Shown here: positions 1-5,973 of the stretch, piece by piece | Layout of the letters: every line of letters begins with the position of its first letter | How positions within the stretch are numbered: position 1 is the first letter of the stretch | NCBI GenBank assembly: GCA_036745245.1 | Contig: DAIOGN010000140.1 | Location: 1 to 7,458 of the forward strand | DNA from: DAIOGN01 sp036745245 | Lineage (GTDB): Bacteria > Zixibacteria > MSB-5A5 > JAUVRN01 | Length of the DNA: 7,458 bases | Direction: 5' to 3' | Translations under genes and position numbers: made by a program | The notes under the pieces: generated by a model | Databases searched by the model: none | What the model was told of the DNA's origin: nothing | The model's input: the letters and a program-made list of their open reading frames with translations, nothing else

Positions 1-299
1 GCCTGGCGCTGGGGCTCAAAGAGAGCGACGGTCCCTTTTTCGAGCCCGCCGGGTGCCGTCACTGCGGCACCGACGGCTACACCGGCCGCACGGGCCTCTT
101 CGAACTCATGGTCATGAGCGGATCCTTGCGCAGCCTCGTGATGAAAGCCGCCACCACCGACGAGGTGCGTCGCATGGCCACGGCCAACGGGATGATCCCG
201 CTCAAGGAAGAAGGTCTGGCCAAGGCGAAACTGGGCATCACCAGCCTGCACGAAGTGTCGCGCGTGGCACAGGATTGGGACAGCCCGGGGAGCGAGTAG
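1..299 (+). CDS. gspE: GspE/PilB-type secretion/pilus assembly ATPase, C-terminal end (5' partial)
   Basis: This is the C-terminal part of the cytoplasmic hexameric ATPase that powers filament assembly in type II secretion and type IV pilus systems. The reading frame is open from base 3 to the TAG at 297-299, giving 98 residues. It shows the second half of the family's zinc-binding tetracysteine module (GCRHCG, codons 51-68), followed at once by the highly conserved DGYTGRTGLFELM stretch. It then has the usual helical tail (MKAATTDEVRRMA, GMIPLKEEGLAKAKLGITSLHEVSRV). The EGLAKAKLGITSLHEV segment is the standard end of the GspE/PilB family. The Walker A and B boxes and the first CxxC lie upstream of the window. 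The gene ends three bases before the gspF start and its last codons carry the gspF ribosome binding site. Family assignment is firm; choosing GspE over PilB or MshE rests on the neighbours. Confidence 0.95.
   Translation, partial: LALGLKESDGPFFEPAGCRHCGTDGYTGRTGLFELMVMSGSLRSLVMKAATTDEVRRMATANGMIPLKEEGLAKAKLGITSLHEVSRVAQDWDSPGSE
287..292 (+). promoter_or_regulatory. Ribosome binding site for gspF
   Basis: GGGGAG lies 10 bases before the GTG at 303, inside the last codons of the ATPase gene. It supports the GTG start, which is the second codon after the ATPase stop in the same frame. Confidence 0.55.
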
Positions 300-302
300 C
301 AG

Positions 303-1523
303 GTGCCGGACACATTCACGTACCGTGCCCGTGACACCCATGGAGGGCTGGTGTCCGGCCAGATGCGCTCCAGCGACCGGGAGGGCGTTCTCCGCTACCT
401 CGACGAGCGTCAGCTCATCCCCATCGAAGTGGACAAGACGAAGCCCTCTGTCGCCGAATCGTTCAGGGGCCTCTGGTCCCGGGGACCGTCCCTCGAAACA
501 CGCATCCTCTTCACGCGCAAGCTCGCCACGCTCTACGCCTCGGGGATCCCCATTCTGCGCGCTCTGGCGCTTCTGGCGGAACAGGAGTCCGATCCACGCT
601 TCCGGGTGGTGCTCCTGGACGTGCACAAGCAGGTGGAGAGCGGCGTCCCGATCTGGGAGGCCATGAACGAGCACCCGAAGGCCTTCGGCGAAGTCTTCGT
701 GCAATCTGTCAAGTCGGGCGAGGCGTCGGGGAAACTGGATGAAGTCCTCATGAAATCAGCCGAATTCATGGAAAGGGAGATGACGACCCGCGAAGAAGTG
801 CAGGGCGCCGTGCGCTACCCCCTCATGGTGGTGGGCGCGCTGGCGGCCGCCTTCGTGCTGGTGGTGACGTTCGTCATTCCGCGTTTCGCCGCAGTGTACG
901 GCAAGTTCGGCGCCGAACTCCCGCTGGCGACGCGGATTCTGATCTACACCAGCAAGGCGCTTTCCGCCGGCTGGTGGTGGGTCCTGCCGCTGTGCGCAGG
1001 GATCGGGTTTGGTTGTTATCGATGGCTCAAAACGGATCGTGGCATCGAATGGAAAGACAGACAACTGCTGAGGCTGCCCGCGCTGGGACCGCTCTTCCTG
1101 AAAGTGGCGATCGCGCGCTTCGCGCACCTGCTCGCGATTCTGTTCGAGGCGGGCCTGCCGATGATCGAGTCGCTGGCCGTCGTGGCCCAGAGCGTGGGCA
1201 ACCGGATCATCGCGGGCGAAATCATGAAAATCGCGGAGAACTTCCGCCGCGGCAAGGAAGCCATGGATCAACTGGAAGAGGGCGGCGTGTTTCCGCCTCT
1301 GGCCGTGCAGATGATGCGCGTGGGTCTTGAGACGGGCGCGCTCGGCCGCATGCTCTCCGAGCTGGCCGCGCACTACGATCGCGAAGTGAAGTACTCGTCG
1401 CGCCGGCTCACGCACGTGCTCGAGCCGTTTCTGATTTTCGGGCTGTCGGGACTGGTTCTCCTCATGGCGCTCGCGGTGCTTTTGCCCATGTGGAATCTGA
1501 TTTCAGTATTCAAGCAACGGTAA
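303..1523 (+). CDS. gspF: GspF/PilC-type inner-membrane platform protein
   Basis: Polytopic inner-membrane protein at the centre of the assembly machine; in this family it couples the ATPase to extraction of pilin subunits from the membrane. It has 406 residues, the usual full length. The N-terminus (MPDTFTYRARDTHGGLVSGQ) matches the typical family opening and fixes the GTG start. Two T2SF repeats are visible, roughly residues 66-190 and 267-392. Each carries its conserved helix-turn motif: SVKSGEASGKLDEVL (135-149) and MMRVGLETGALGRML (337-351). Hydrophobic segments fit three transmembrane helices near 174-194, 222-241 and 374-396. The gene follows the ATPase by three bases in the same frame and precedes the first prepilin by 28 bases, the classical gspE-F-G order. 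No truncation or missing motif was seen. Confidence 0.95.
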   Translation: MPDTFTYRARDTHGGLVSGQMRSSDREGVLRYLDERQLIPIEVDKTKPSVAESFRGLWSRGPSLETRILFTRKLATLYASGIPILRALALLAEQESDPRFRVVLLDVHKQVESGVPIWEAMNEHPKAFGEVFVQSVKSGEASGKLDEVLMKSAEFMEREMTTREEVQGAVRYPLMVVGALAAAFVLVVTFVIPRFAAVYGKFGAELPLATRILIYTSKALSAGWWWVLPLCAGIGFGCYRWLKTDRGIEWKDRQLLRLPALGPLFLKVAIARFAHLLAILFEAGLPMIESLAVVAQSVGNRIIAGEIMKIAENFRRGKEAMDQLEEGGVFPPLAVQMMRVGLETGALGRMLSELAAHYDREVKYSSRRLTHVLEPFLIFGLSGLVLLMALAVLLPMWNLISVFKQR

Positions 1524-1538
1524 GAAGCAGCAACCCAG

Positions 1539-1544
1539 AAGGAG
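1539..1544 (+). promoter_or_regulatory. Strong ribosome binding site for first prepilin
   Basis: AAGGAG sits seven bases before the ATG at 1552, in the 28-base gap after the platform gene. It is the best Shine-Dalgarno match in the window, as expected for a highly expressed major pilin or pseudopilin. Confidence 0.7.
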
Positions 1545-1551
1545 AGGTAGC

Positions 1552-1974
1552 ATGCGTACGTTTCGTCAGGCAGGTTTCACGCTGATCGAGCTGGTGATCA
1601 TCATCGCCGTGCTCGGCATCCTGGCCGCAGTGGCCATCCCCAAGTATGCCAACATCACCTCCGAATCGAAGGAAGCGGCGGCGCGCGGTGCGCTGGGCGG
1701 CCTGCGTTCGGGCGTGACCATCTTTTACGCCAACCAGGCCGTCACCACCGGTACGGCCTCGTGGCCCACGCTCAACCAGCTGGCCACGGCGGGCGTGGTG
1801 ATGGAGCAGTCGATCCCGGGCAATCCGTATCAGCATCCGGATTCGGCGGCCGATTCCATCGTCACCGGCGTCACCAAGGGCACCACGGTGGGCACGCGTG
1901 GCGGCTGGGCCTACAACGCCGTCACAGGCGAAATCTGGCCCAATACAGCCACCGTGGGAGAAAGCAACTGGTAG
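1552..1974 (+). CDS. Prepilin-type protein, probable major pilin/pseudopilin
   Basis: A 140-residue class III prepilin, probably the main filament subunit. The leader is short and basic (MRTFRQAG), with prepilin peptidase cleavage expected after Gly8 and Phe at mature position 1. Glu is at mature position 5 (FTLIE), the residue needed for subunit packing in this family. A single hydrophobic alpha1-N helix spans about residues 9-30, followed by an amphipathic helix rich in Ala and Lys/Arg (SESKEAAARGALGGLRSG). The globular part includes SWPTLNQLATAG, a proline-rich IPGNPYQHP segment and a terminal GGWAYNAVTGEIWPNTA strand pair typical of small major pilins and GspG/MshA-like subunits. There are no cysteines. 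The position right after gspE-gspF and the strong ribosome binding site support a major-subunit role. Whether it is a GspG-type pseudopilin or a true pilus subunit cannot be decided from sequence alone. Confidence 0.9.
   Translation: MRTFRQAGFTLIELVIIIAVLGILAAVAIPKYANITSESKEAAARGALGGLRSGVTIFYANQAVTTGTASWPTLNQLATAGVVMEQSIPGNPYQHPDSAADSIVTGVTKGTTVGTRGGWAYNAVTGEIWPNTATVGESNW
1576..1641 (+). repeat. Direct repeat copy 1: alpha1-N coding segment of first prepilin
   Basis: These 22 codons encode the mature N-terminal helix of the first prepilin. They match 60 of 66 bases in the segment at 1992-2057 in the second prepilin gene. Five of the six differences are synonymous and one changes Ile to Val. 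The pair forms a direct repeat 416 bases apart. Confidence 0.8.
1956..1960 (+). promoter_or_regulatory. Putative ribosome binding site deciding the CTG start of second prepilin
   Basis: GGGAG lies inside the last codons of the first prepilin, seven bases before the in-frame CTG at 1968-1970. That is the same spacing as the strong site of the preceding gene. No ATG, GTG or TTG exists in this frame between 1764 and the hydrophobic helix, so this site with the CTG is the best start that can be found. Confidence 0.5.
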
Positions 1975-2402
1975 ATCGCGGGTACAGCGGATTCACGCTG
2001 ATCGAACTGGTGATCGTCATCGCCGTGCTGGGCATCCTGGCCGCGGTGGCGATCCCGCGCATGGGCGGCATGAGCGACTCGGCCCGGCAGGCAGCGACCC
2101 GGGCCGAGATGCAACGGCTGAAGTCGGCCATTCTCGGCTCACCGGATGAGCGCGGCCATGCGCGGGGCGGGTTCGAGATCGACGTAGGACATCCGCCGAA
2201 TCGTCTCGCCGATCTGGCGGCGAAGCCGGACACGGTTCCTGCGTGGAACGCGTTTCTGTCTCTCGGCTGGAACGGGCCCTACATCGATTCGGCCGGGGGG
2301 GAGTATCTGTTGGATGCCTGGGATTCCGCGTACGTGTACAGCGCGGCGACACGAACACTCACGTCCACGGGGGGAGCGTCTGACCTTGTCCTGTCGTTCT
2401 GA
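1968..2402 (+). CDS. GspG-like prepilin (second pseudopilin), probable CTG start
   Basis: A class III prepilin of about 144 residues. Read from CTG 1968, the leader is eight residues, (M)LVDRGYSG, cut before FTLIE with Glu at mature position 5. That is exactly the leader length of the preceding prepilin. The hydrophobic helix is nearly identical to that of the first prepilin. The globular half is different: ATRAEMQRLKSAILGSP, then HPPNRLADL, then WNGPYID, DAWDSAYVYS and a final STGGASDLVLSF. The GPY...DAW..Y pattern is the GspG-type C-terminal signature. The gene overlaps the previous stop (TAG 1972-1974) by seven bases, suggesting translational coupling and lower output. The only conventional start in frame, ATG 1761, would give a leader of about 77 residues running out of frame through the first prepilin, so it was rejected. 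A base-call error that hides a normal start is possible. Family call firm, start uncertain. Confidence 0.85.
   Translation: MVDRGYSGFTLIELVIVIAVLGILAAVAIPRMGGMSDSARQAATRAEMQRLKSAILGSPDERGHARGGFEIDVGHPPNRLADLAAKPDTVPAWNAFLSLGWNGPYIDSAGGEYLLDAWDSAYVYSAATRTLTSTGGASDLVLSF
1992..2057 (+). repeat. Direct repeat copy 2: alpha1-N coding segment of second prepilin
   Basis: Second copy of the 66-base segment at 1576-1641, with six mismatches of which five are silent. Similarity falls off on both sides, so only the helix-coding part is shared. Confidence 0.8.
2369..2376 (+). promoter_or_regulatory. Possible ribosome binding site for an alternative (TTG 2386) start of third prepilin
   Basis: GGGGGGAG inside the end of the second prepilin lies nine bases before an in-frame TTG at 2386-2388. 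If used, the third prepilin would overlap the second by 17 bases and carry a 29-residue leader. The GTG at 2434 gives a more usual 13-residue leader but lacks a good Shine-Dalgarno match. The sequence does not settle which is used. Confidence 0.3.
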
Positions 2403-2433
2403 TCGACCGACCGATCGCGTCAACACACACCCC

Positions 2434-3585
2434 GTGACGCGGCCCTGCCGTTCCCGACCGGGCGAACACGGTTTTTCGCTCATCGAGGTGGTGCTCGTGG
2501 TGCTCATCATGGGCATTCTGGCGTCGGTGGCGGCGCAGAAGTTCACTGGAGCGGTGGAGCAATCGCGATTCGACGCCACGCGCGAGGAAATGGATCGCAT
2601 TGCCACGGCCGTGGTGGGCGATCCGAATCTCACGTCGGGGGGGGTGCGCTCGGACTTCGGGTACGTGGGTGACGTGGGCGCCCTGCCGGGCAGCCTCGAC
2701 GCGCTCGTGACCAATCCGGGAGGGTACACCACGTGGCAGGGTCCGTACCTTGGGAACGACTTCCAGCAGAATCCGAACGACTATAAGCAGGATGCCTGGG
2801 GCGTAAACTACAGCTTCACGGGCATCGCCGTCTCCTCCAGCGGATCGGGGTCCTCCGTCACCAAGCAGATCGCCCCGTCGACGTCCTCCCTGCTTCAGAA
2901 CAGCGTGGTGGGCACCGTCACCGACGGGCTCGACAATGTGCCCGGCGATTCCAGCACGTCTGTGACCGTCGCGCTGGTGCGCCCCAATGGCACGGGAGGC
3001 ACCACCACGGTCACCACCAATCCGAGCCCGGGCGGATCGTTCAGCTTTTCGGGCAACGTGCCCGTGGGAAATCATCTGCTGCGGGCCATTTACCAGACGG
3101 ACACGGTCGTGAAGTACGTCTCGGTGCTTCCCTCGGCCAGCGCCGTGGTGAACGTGCGTCTGCCGGGCGATCTCTGGTCGCCTTCGGGCGGAGGTCCCGG
3201 GGGCGGTGGGCCCGGCGGACTCACCTACGTGGCCGGCAGTGCAGCCACATCGGGCGGCAACCACCATATGACCTTCCAGGTGGTGAACAACTCGGGTGCC
3301 GGCATCAACATCACGTCGATCGTGGCCACCTATGCGCCTGCCATCTACTTCCAGCAGATCCTCATCGGCGGCAATCAGGTCTTCAACGACTTGAACCCGC
3401 GCGGAGCCAGCGGAGAGACCAAAGTCTTCACCACCGTCACCGTCAATAACGGCCAGACCCTGGCCTTCGAGTACAGAACATTCAAGCAGTGCTCCTCCGG
3501 GAACTGCGGCAACGCGAACGTGCAGGGAACGAGTTTCACGATTTCCTTCTCCGACGGCTCGTCGGTGAATTTCTCGGTGCCGTGA
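2434..3585 (+). CDS. Large multidomain prepilin with C-terminal beta-rich domains
   Basis: A third class III prepilin, 383 residues from GTG 2434, against about 140 for its neighbours. The leader MTRPCRSRPGEHG is basic and ends in Gly before FSLIE (Glu at mature position 5). The helix runs to about residue 34. Residues 35-130 are a pilin core clearly related to the second prepilin: ATREEMDRI, VVGDP, LPGSLDALVTNPG, WQGPYL and DAWGVNYSF match its ATRAEMQRL, ILGSP, PPNRLADL, WNGPYI and DAWDSAYVY. Residues about 157-246 look like a beta-sandwich of the carboxypeptidase-regulatory or Ig-like type (VVGTVTDGLDNVPGDSS, ALVRPNGTGG, GNVPVGNHLLRAIY). A Gly/Pro linker follows (251-262). Residues 264-383 form a Thr/Ser/Asn-rich beta domain with a CSSGNC pair (353, 358) that could form a disulfide. 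It is probably a minor subunit exposed at the filament tip or surface; adhesion or substrate binding is inference. Start uncertain (TTG 2386 possible). Confidence 0.85.
   Translation: MTRPCRSRPGEHGFSLIEVVLVVLIMGILASVAAQKFTGAVEQSRFDATREEMDRIATAVVGDPNLTSGGVRSDFGYVGDVGALPGSLDALVTNPGGYTTWQGPYLGNDFQQNPNDYKQDAWGVNYSFTGIAVSSSGSGSSVTKQIAPSTSSLLQNSVVGTVTDGLDNVPGDSSTSVTVALVRPNGTGGTTTVTTNPSPGGSFSFSGNVPVGNHLLRAIYQTDTVVKYVSVLPSASAVVNVRLPGDLWSPSGGGPGGGGPGGLTYVAGSAATSGGNHHMTFQVVNNSGAGINITSIVATYAPAIYFQQILIGGNQVFNDLNPRGASGETKVFTTVTVNNGQTLAFEYRTFKQCSSGNCGNANVQGTSFTISFSDGSSVNFSVP
3187..3219 (+). repeat. Gly/Pro low-complexity linker in third prepilin
   Basis: Eleven codons encoding GGGPGGGGPGG, made of two GGGP-type units. 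They join the middle beta-sandwich to the C-terminal domain and mark a flexible domain boundary. Confidence 0.7.
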
Positions 3586-3586
3586 C

Positions 3587-5389
3587 ATGTCCAATCCAGC
3601 CGGGCCCAGAGTCGCGGTCCCCGGAACCCAGGAGGCGGTCCCCACAACGACCGGATCCCGGTCGCAGGGGCTGCCCGACCTTCCGTCTTTGCAGGAGAGC
3701 TGGCACTGGCGCCGCTCCGATCCGCTCGGCGGCTTGTACAGCCGGTACCCGTTCAAGCTGTTGATTCATGACCACGTCGGTCTCGACGTGGGGTCCAACT
3801 GGCTCAAGTACGCCGTAACGCGCCATGGCGCAGGCACCCCGCATCTGCTTTCGGCCGGCGCGGTGCCTGTGGTGCAGGAGGGCGTCGGTCAGCTCGGGAA
3901 GCTCCGCGCGCAGGTGGCGGCACTCCTGACCGTACGCGACAACGTGCCGAGGGGATCCGAACGGTGGATCGTGGGCGTGAGCGGCCAGGGCACGATCGTG
4001 CGGACGGTCGAAGTTCCACGCATGCCTCGCCGCGAACTGCGGAAGGCGGTGCTCTGGCAGGCCCAGAAGAAAATCCCGTTCCCTCTCGAAGACGCCCACG
4101 TCGCCATCACCTATCTGAAAAGCGGCAACGGCCAGCCGGTTCGCGCCGTCGTATCGGCAGCGATCCGGAGAGTGGTGGACGATCTCCTGTATCTTCTGGC
4201 GGAAGCGGAGATCAAGCCCATCGCCGTCACGTTGCCCGCCTTCGGGCTGGGTCGCATGCTCTCGGCCAGCACACACGGCGCGCCCGGCGAGAGCTGCTGT
4301 GTGCTCGACCTGGGCGCCGAACGCTGCCTGTTCGCCGTGTATCGCGGCGCACAGCTCGAGTTCTATCGCGAAATCGATCTCGGGGTGAGTGACGTCGAAG
4401 AAACCCTGGCACAGGAACTCCTGCGGGGGCGCGCCGGACGCGAAGGCGAATTCCTGCAGGCCGGCAGACTCCTGTTTGAGCAGGGCTGTGTCGTCCATCC
4501 GGAGGACGCCCCGCCGGTGCAGGAAACGTCGCGTCAGATCCGCGAGGCCACGGAAAAGCTCCTCCTCGAAATCCAGAACACCCTGGAGTATTTCTCGGCG
4601 CAGTCCGGCGGCGTGCGCATCAACCGCTTCCTCCTGTTGGGCGGCGGGTCGCAGATCCCGGGCATCACGCGCCATCTCGGCGACTTCCTCGAAACGCCGG
4701 TGGAGCTCTTTGATCCGCTGAATCATGCGCCGGGCCAGCCGCCCGCATCCAGGGAGGACATGCTGAATCCGTCGCGCTGGGCCAGCGCGTACGGCTACAG
4801 TCTGCTTCCCCACAGCGTGGCGAACCTGCTGCCGGCGGACTATGTGCGCGAGCAGGACGCCGAATTTCGCTCGCTCCTCTGGCGCAGTGGCACCGGCACC
4901 CTGTTGGCGGTGAGTCTTCTCTTATCTGGGGCCGAGTATTATCGCGGGGATCTGGCCACGGAGCGCGCCGACCTCCTGGAAGCTCGCCTTCAGGAAACCA
5001 CGGCACAATTCAACGCTCTGGGCGGCCCCGTGGTTCGGACGAATCTTGCCGCTCACCAGCGCTGGCTCGCCGCGCTGGCCCGCCGCGACGCGCGCGCCGA
5101 ATCGATTCTGCAATGGTTCTCGCGTGAAACGCCCGCCGAGATCGCGCTCGACCGGATCGCCATGCGACCCGTCGATTCCGGCTGGACGGAGCTCGAACTG
5201 CAGGGCGAAGTGCGCTCATCGCACGATCAGAACGAAGTGCTACTGGCCCACTTCATCGATCGCATCTCCAGGTCGGGGACCTTCCACCACGTGGAGTTGA
5301 AGCAGTACGCGAGCACGCGCCGCAGTGACTACGAGCAACTCGTGTTTCAGGTCCGCCTTCGGGCGCCCCTGGAGGATCGCACGCCATGA
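3587..5389 (+). CDS. pilM: PilM-PilN fusion (GspL-like) pilus/secretion assembly protein
   Basis: A 600-residue alignment-complex protein that joins two usually separate proteins. Residues 1-60 are a Pro/Ser/Gly-rich, probably disordered head. Residues about 62-405 are the actin-like PilM fold: GLDVGS (65-70, phosphate 1), WQAQKKIPFPLED (157-169, a PilM hallmark), VLDLGAERC (239-247, phosphate 2) and LLGGGSQIPG (350-359, adenosine loop). The motif ANLLP at 412-416 corresponds to the INLLP peptide at the start of PilN, which binds PilM in known systems. It is followed by a short hydrophobic segment (about 434-449), a coiled-coil-like stretch (454-475) and a PilN-type periplasmic alpha/beta domain (about 510-592). 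This is the layout of T2SS GspL. The ATG follows the previous stop by one base (TGACATG) without a clear ribosome binding site, so coupling is likely. The gene ends in an ATGA overlap with the PilO-like gene. Confidence 0.9.
   Translation: MSNPAGPRVAVPGTQEAVPTTTGSRSQGLPDLPSLQESWHWRRSDPLGGLYSRYPFKLLIHDHVGLDVGSNWLKYAVTRHGAGTPHLLSAGAVPVVQEGVGQLGKLRAQVAALLTVRDNVPRGSERWIVGVSGQGTIVRTVEVPRMPRRELRKAVLWQAQKKIPFPLEDAHVAITYLKSGNGQPVRAVVSAAIRRVVDDLLYLLAEAEIKPIAVTLPAFGLGRMLSASTHGAPGESCCVLDLGAERCLFAVYRGAQLEFYREIDLGVSDVEETLAQELLRGRAGREGEFLQAGRLLFEQGCVVHPEDAPPVQETSRQIREATEKLLLEIQNTLEYFSAQSGGVRINRFLLLGGGSQIPGITRHLGDFLETPVELFDPLNHAPGQPPASREDMLNPSRWASAYGYSLLPHSVANLLPADYVREQDAEFRSLLWRSGTGTLLAVSLLLSGAEYYRGDLATERADLLEARLQETTAQFNALGGPVVRTNLAAHQRWLAALARRDARAESILQWFSRETPAEIALDRIAMRPVDSGWTELELQGEVRSSHDQNEVLLAHFIDRISRSGTFHHVELKQYASTRRSDYEQLVFQVRLRAPLEDRTP
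5371..5375 (+). promoter_or_regulatory. Ribosome binding site for PilO-like gene
   Basis: GGAGG lies 10 bases before the ATG at 5386, within the last codons of the PilM-PilN fusion. Confidence 0.5.
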
Positions 5390-5973
5390 GGTGGTTCCGG
5401 CTGAGACGGTGGTGGACGGTGGCCGTCTACGTGGGCGCGGCCCTGGGCGTCATGATCTTCGCCTTCTGGCCCTTCAACCGCACGGCGCGGGAACAGTCGG
5501 TGCGCTCCCAGCGCCTGGCCGGCGAACTGGAAGCGCAGATTGCCCAGATCGAGAGCCTGCCAAAACAGCGCACGGACCTGGACGCACTCCAGGCCAGGCT
5601 GCGACGATTCAAGTCGGAACTTCTGGGCACGGATGAGGTGGACCGCGTGATGAGTGAACTTCGCGCACGCGCGGAGACGGCCCGACTTCAGATGTGGATT
5701 CTCAATCCGTCCGTGCCGGTGTTGATTCAACTGGACCTCGGAGGCGACAGCCTGGCGCGCCTGGATCTGGCCGTGCTGCCGGTGGTGTTTGAGTGCCGGG
5801 GCTCCTTTGCGGATGTGGCGCACTTCCTCGCCCAATCCGAGTCCCGCGCAGATTTCTACCGGTGGACTTCCCTGTCCATGACGGTCGATCCCCTCGTGTC
5901 GGGGGTGCAGGCCAAGGCGGAGATCCGCATGTTTCTCCTGCCGCCTACGGACGTCCTGGAGACCCGCTCATGA
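5386..5973 (+). CDS. pilO: PilO/GspM-like inner-membrane alignment protein
   Basis: A 195-residue bitopic inner-membrane protein of the PilO type, expected to pair with the PilN half of the upstream fusion and with the PilP-like protein. It has a short basic cytoplasmic tail (MRWFRLRRWW) and one transmembrane helix at about 11-29. A coiled-coil-like stretch (about 34-78, with AGELEAQIAQIESL and LDALQARLRRF) follows. The periplasmic domain has the PilO ferredoxin-like pattern: LPVVFECRGSFADVAHFLAQSES (131-153), YRWTSLSMTV (158-167) and a closing AKAEIRMFLLP strand (176-186). PilO proteins are typically about 200 residues. The start is set by the 4-base ATGA overlap with the fusion gene and a GGAGG site. 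The assignment relies on topology, fold pattern and position, since sequence conservation in this family is low. GspM is the alternative name. Confidence 0.82.
   Translation: MRWFRLRRWWTVAVYVGAALGVMIFAFWPFNRTAREQSVRSQRLAGELEAQIAQIESLPKQRTDLDALQARLRRFKSELLGTDEVDRVMSELRARAETARLQMWILNPSVPVLIQLDLGGDSLARLDLAVLPVVFECRGSFADVAHFLAQSESRADFYRWTSLSMTVDPLVSGVQAKAEIRMFLLPPTDVLETRS

Noticed and set aside
53..334. Alternative Arg/His-rich frame over the ATPase end
   Set aside because: It is an out-of-frame shadow of the ATPase and platform genes; the true frame carries GCRHCG and DGYTGRTGLFEL.
1524..1551. Possible promoter or terminator between platform and first prepilin genes
   Set aside because: Only 28 bases; it holds a ribosome binding site but no hairpin with T-run and no convincing -35/-10 pair.
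1761..1967. Upstream ATG that would lengthen the second prepilin by about 69 residues over the first prepilin gene
   Set aside because: The extension is the +2-frame shadow of the first prepilin, rich in His/Gly/Arg, and would place the class III cleavage site far from the N-terminus.
2401..2416. Small inverted repeat (GATCG, 6-base loop, CGATC) just after the second prepilin stop
   Set aside because: A 5-base stem without a following T-run is too weak for a terminator, and downstream genes clearly continue the operon. A minor effect on the next start cannot be excluded.
2314..2433. ATG 2314 as start of the large prepilin
   Set aside because: It overlaps the coding end of the second prepilin by 89 bases and gives a 53-residue Arg-rich leader; GTG 2434 or TTG 2386 fit better.
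2359..4813. Long minus-strand open frames (2359-3756 and 3536-4813)
   Set aside because: They lie opposite firmly identified plus-strand genes, have Arg/His/Gly-rich compositions and no recognisable motif; they are typical GC-rich antisense shadows.
5793..5969. Longer N-terminus for the PilP/GspC-like protein from ATG 5793
   Set aside because: The extra residues are an out-of-frame reading of the PilO-like gene; the ATGA overlap at 5970 with GGAG upstream and a basic N-terminus before the membrane helix is the sensible start.
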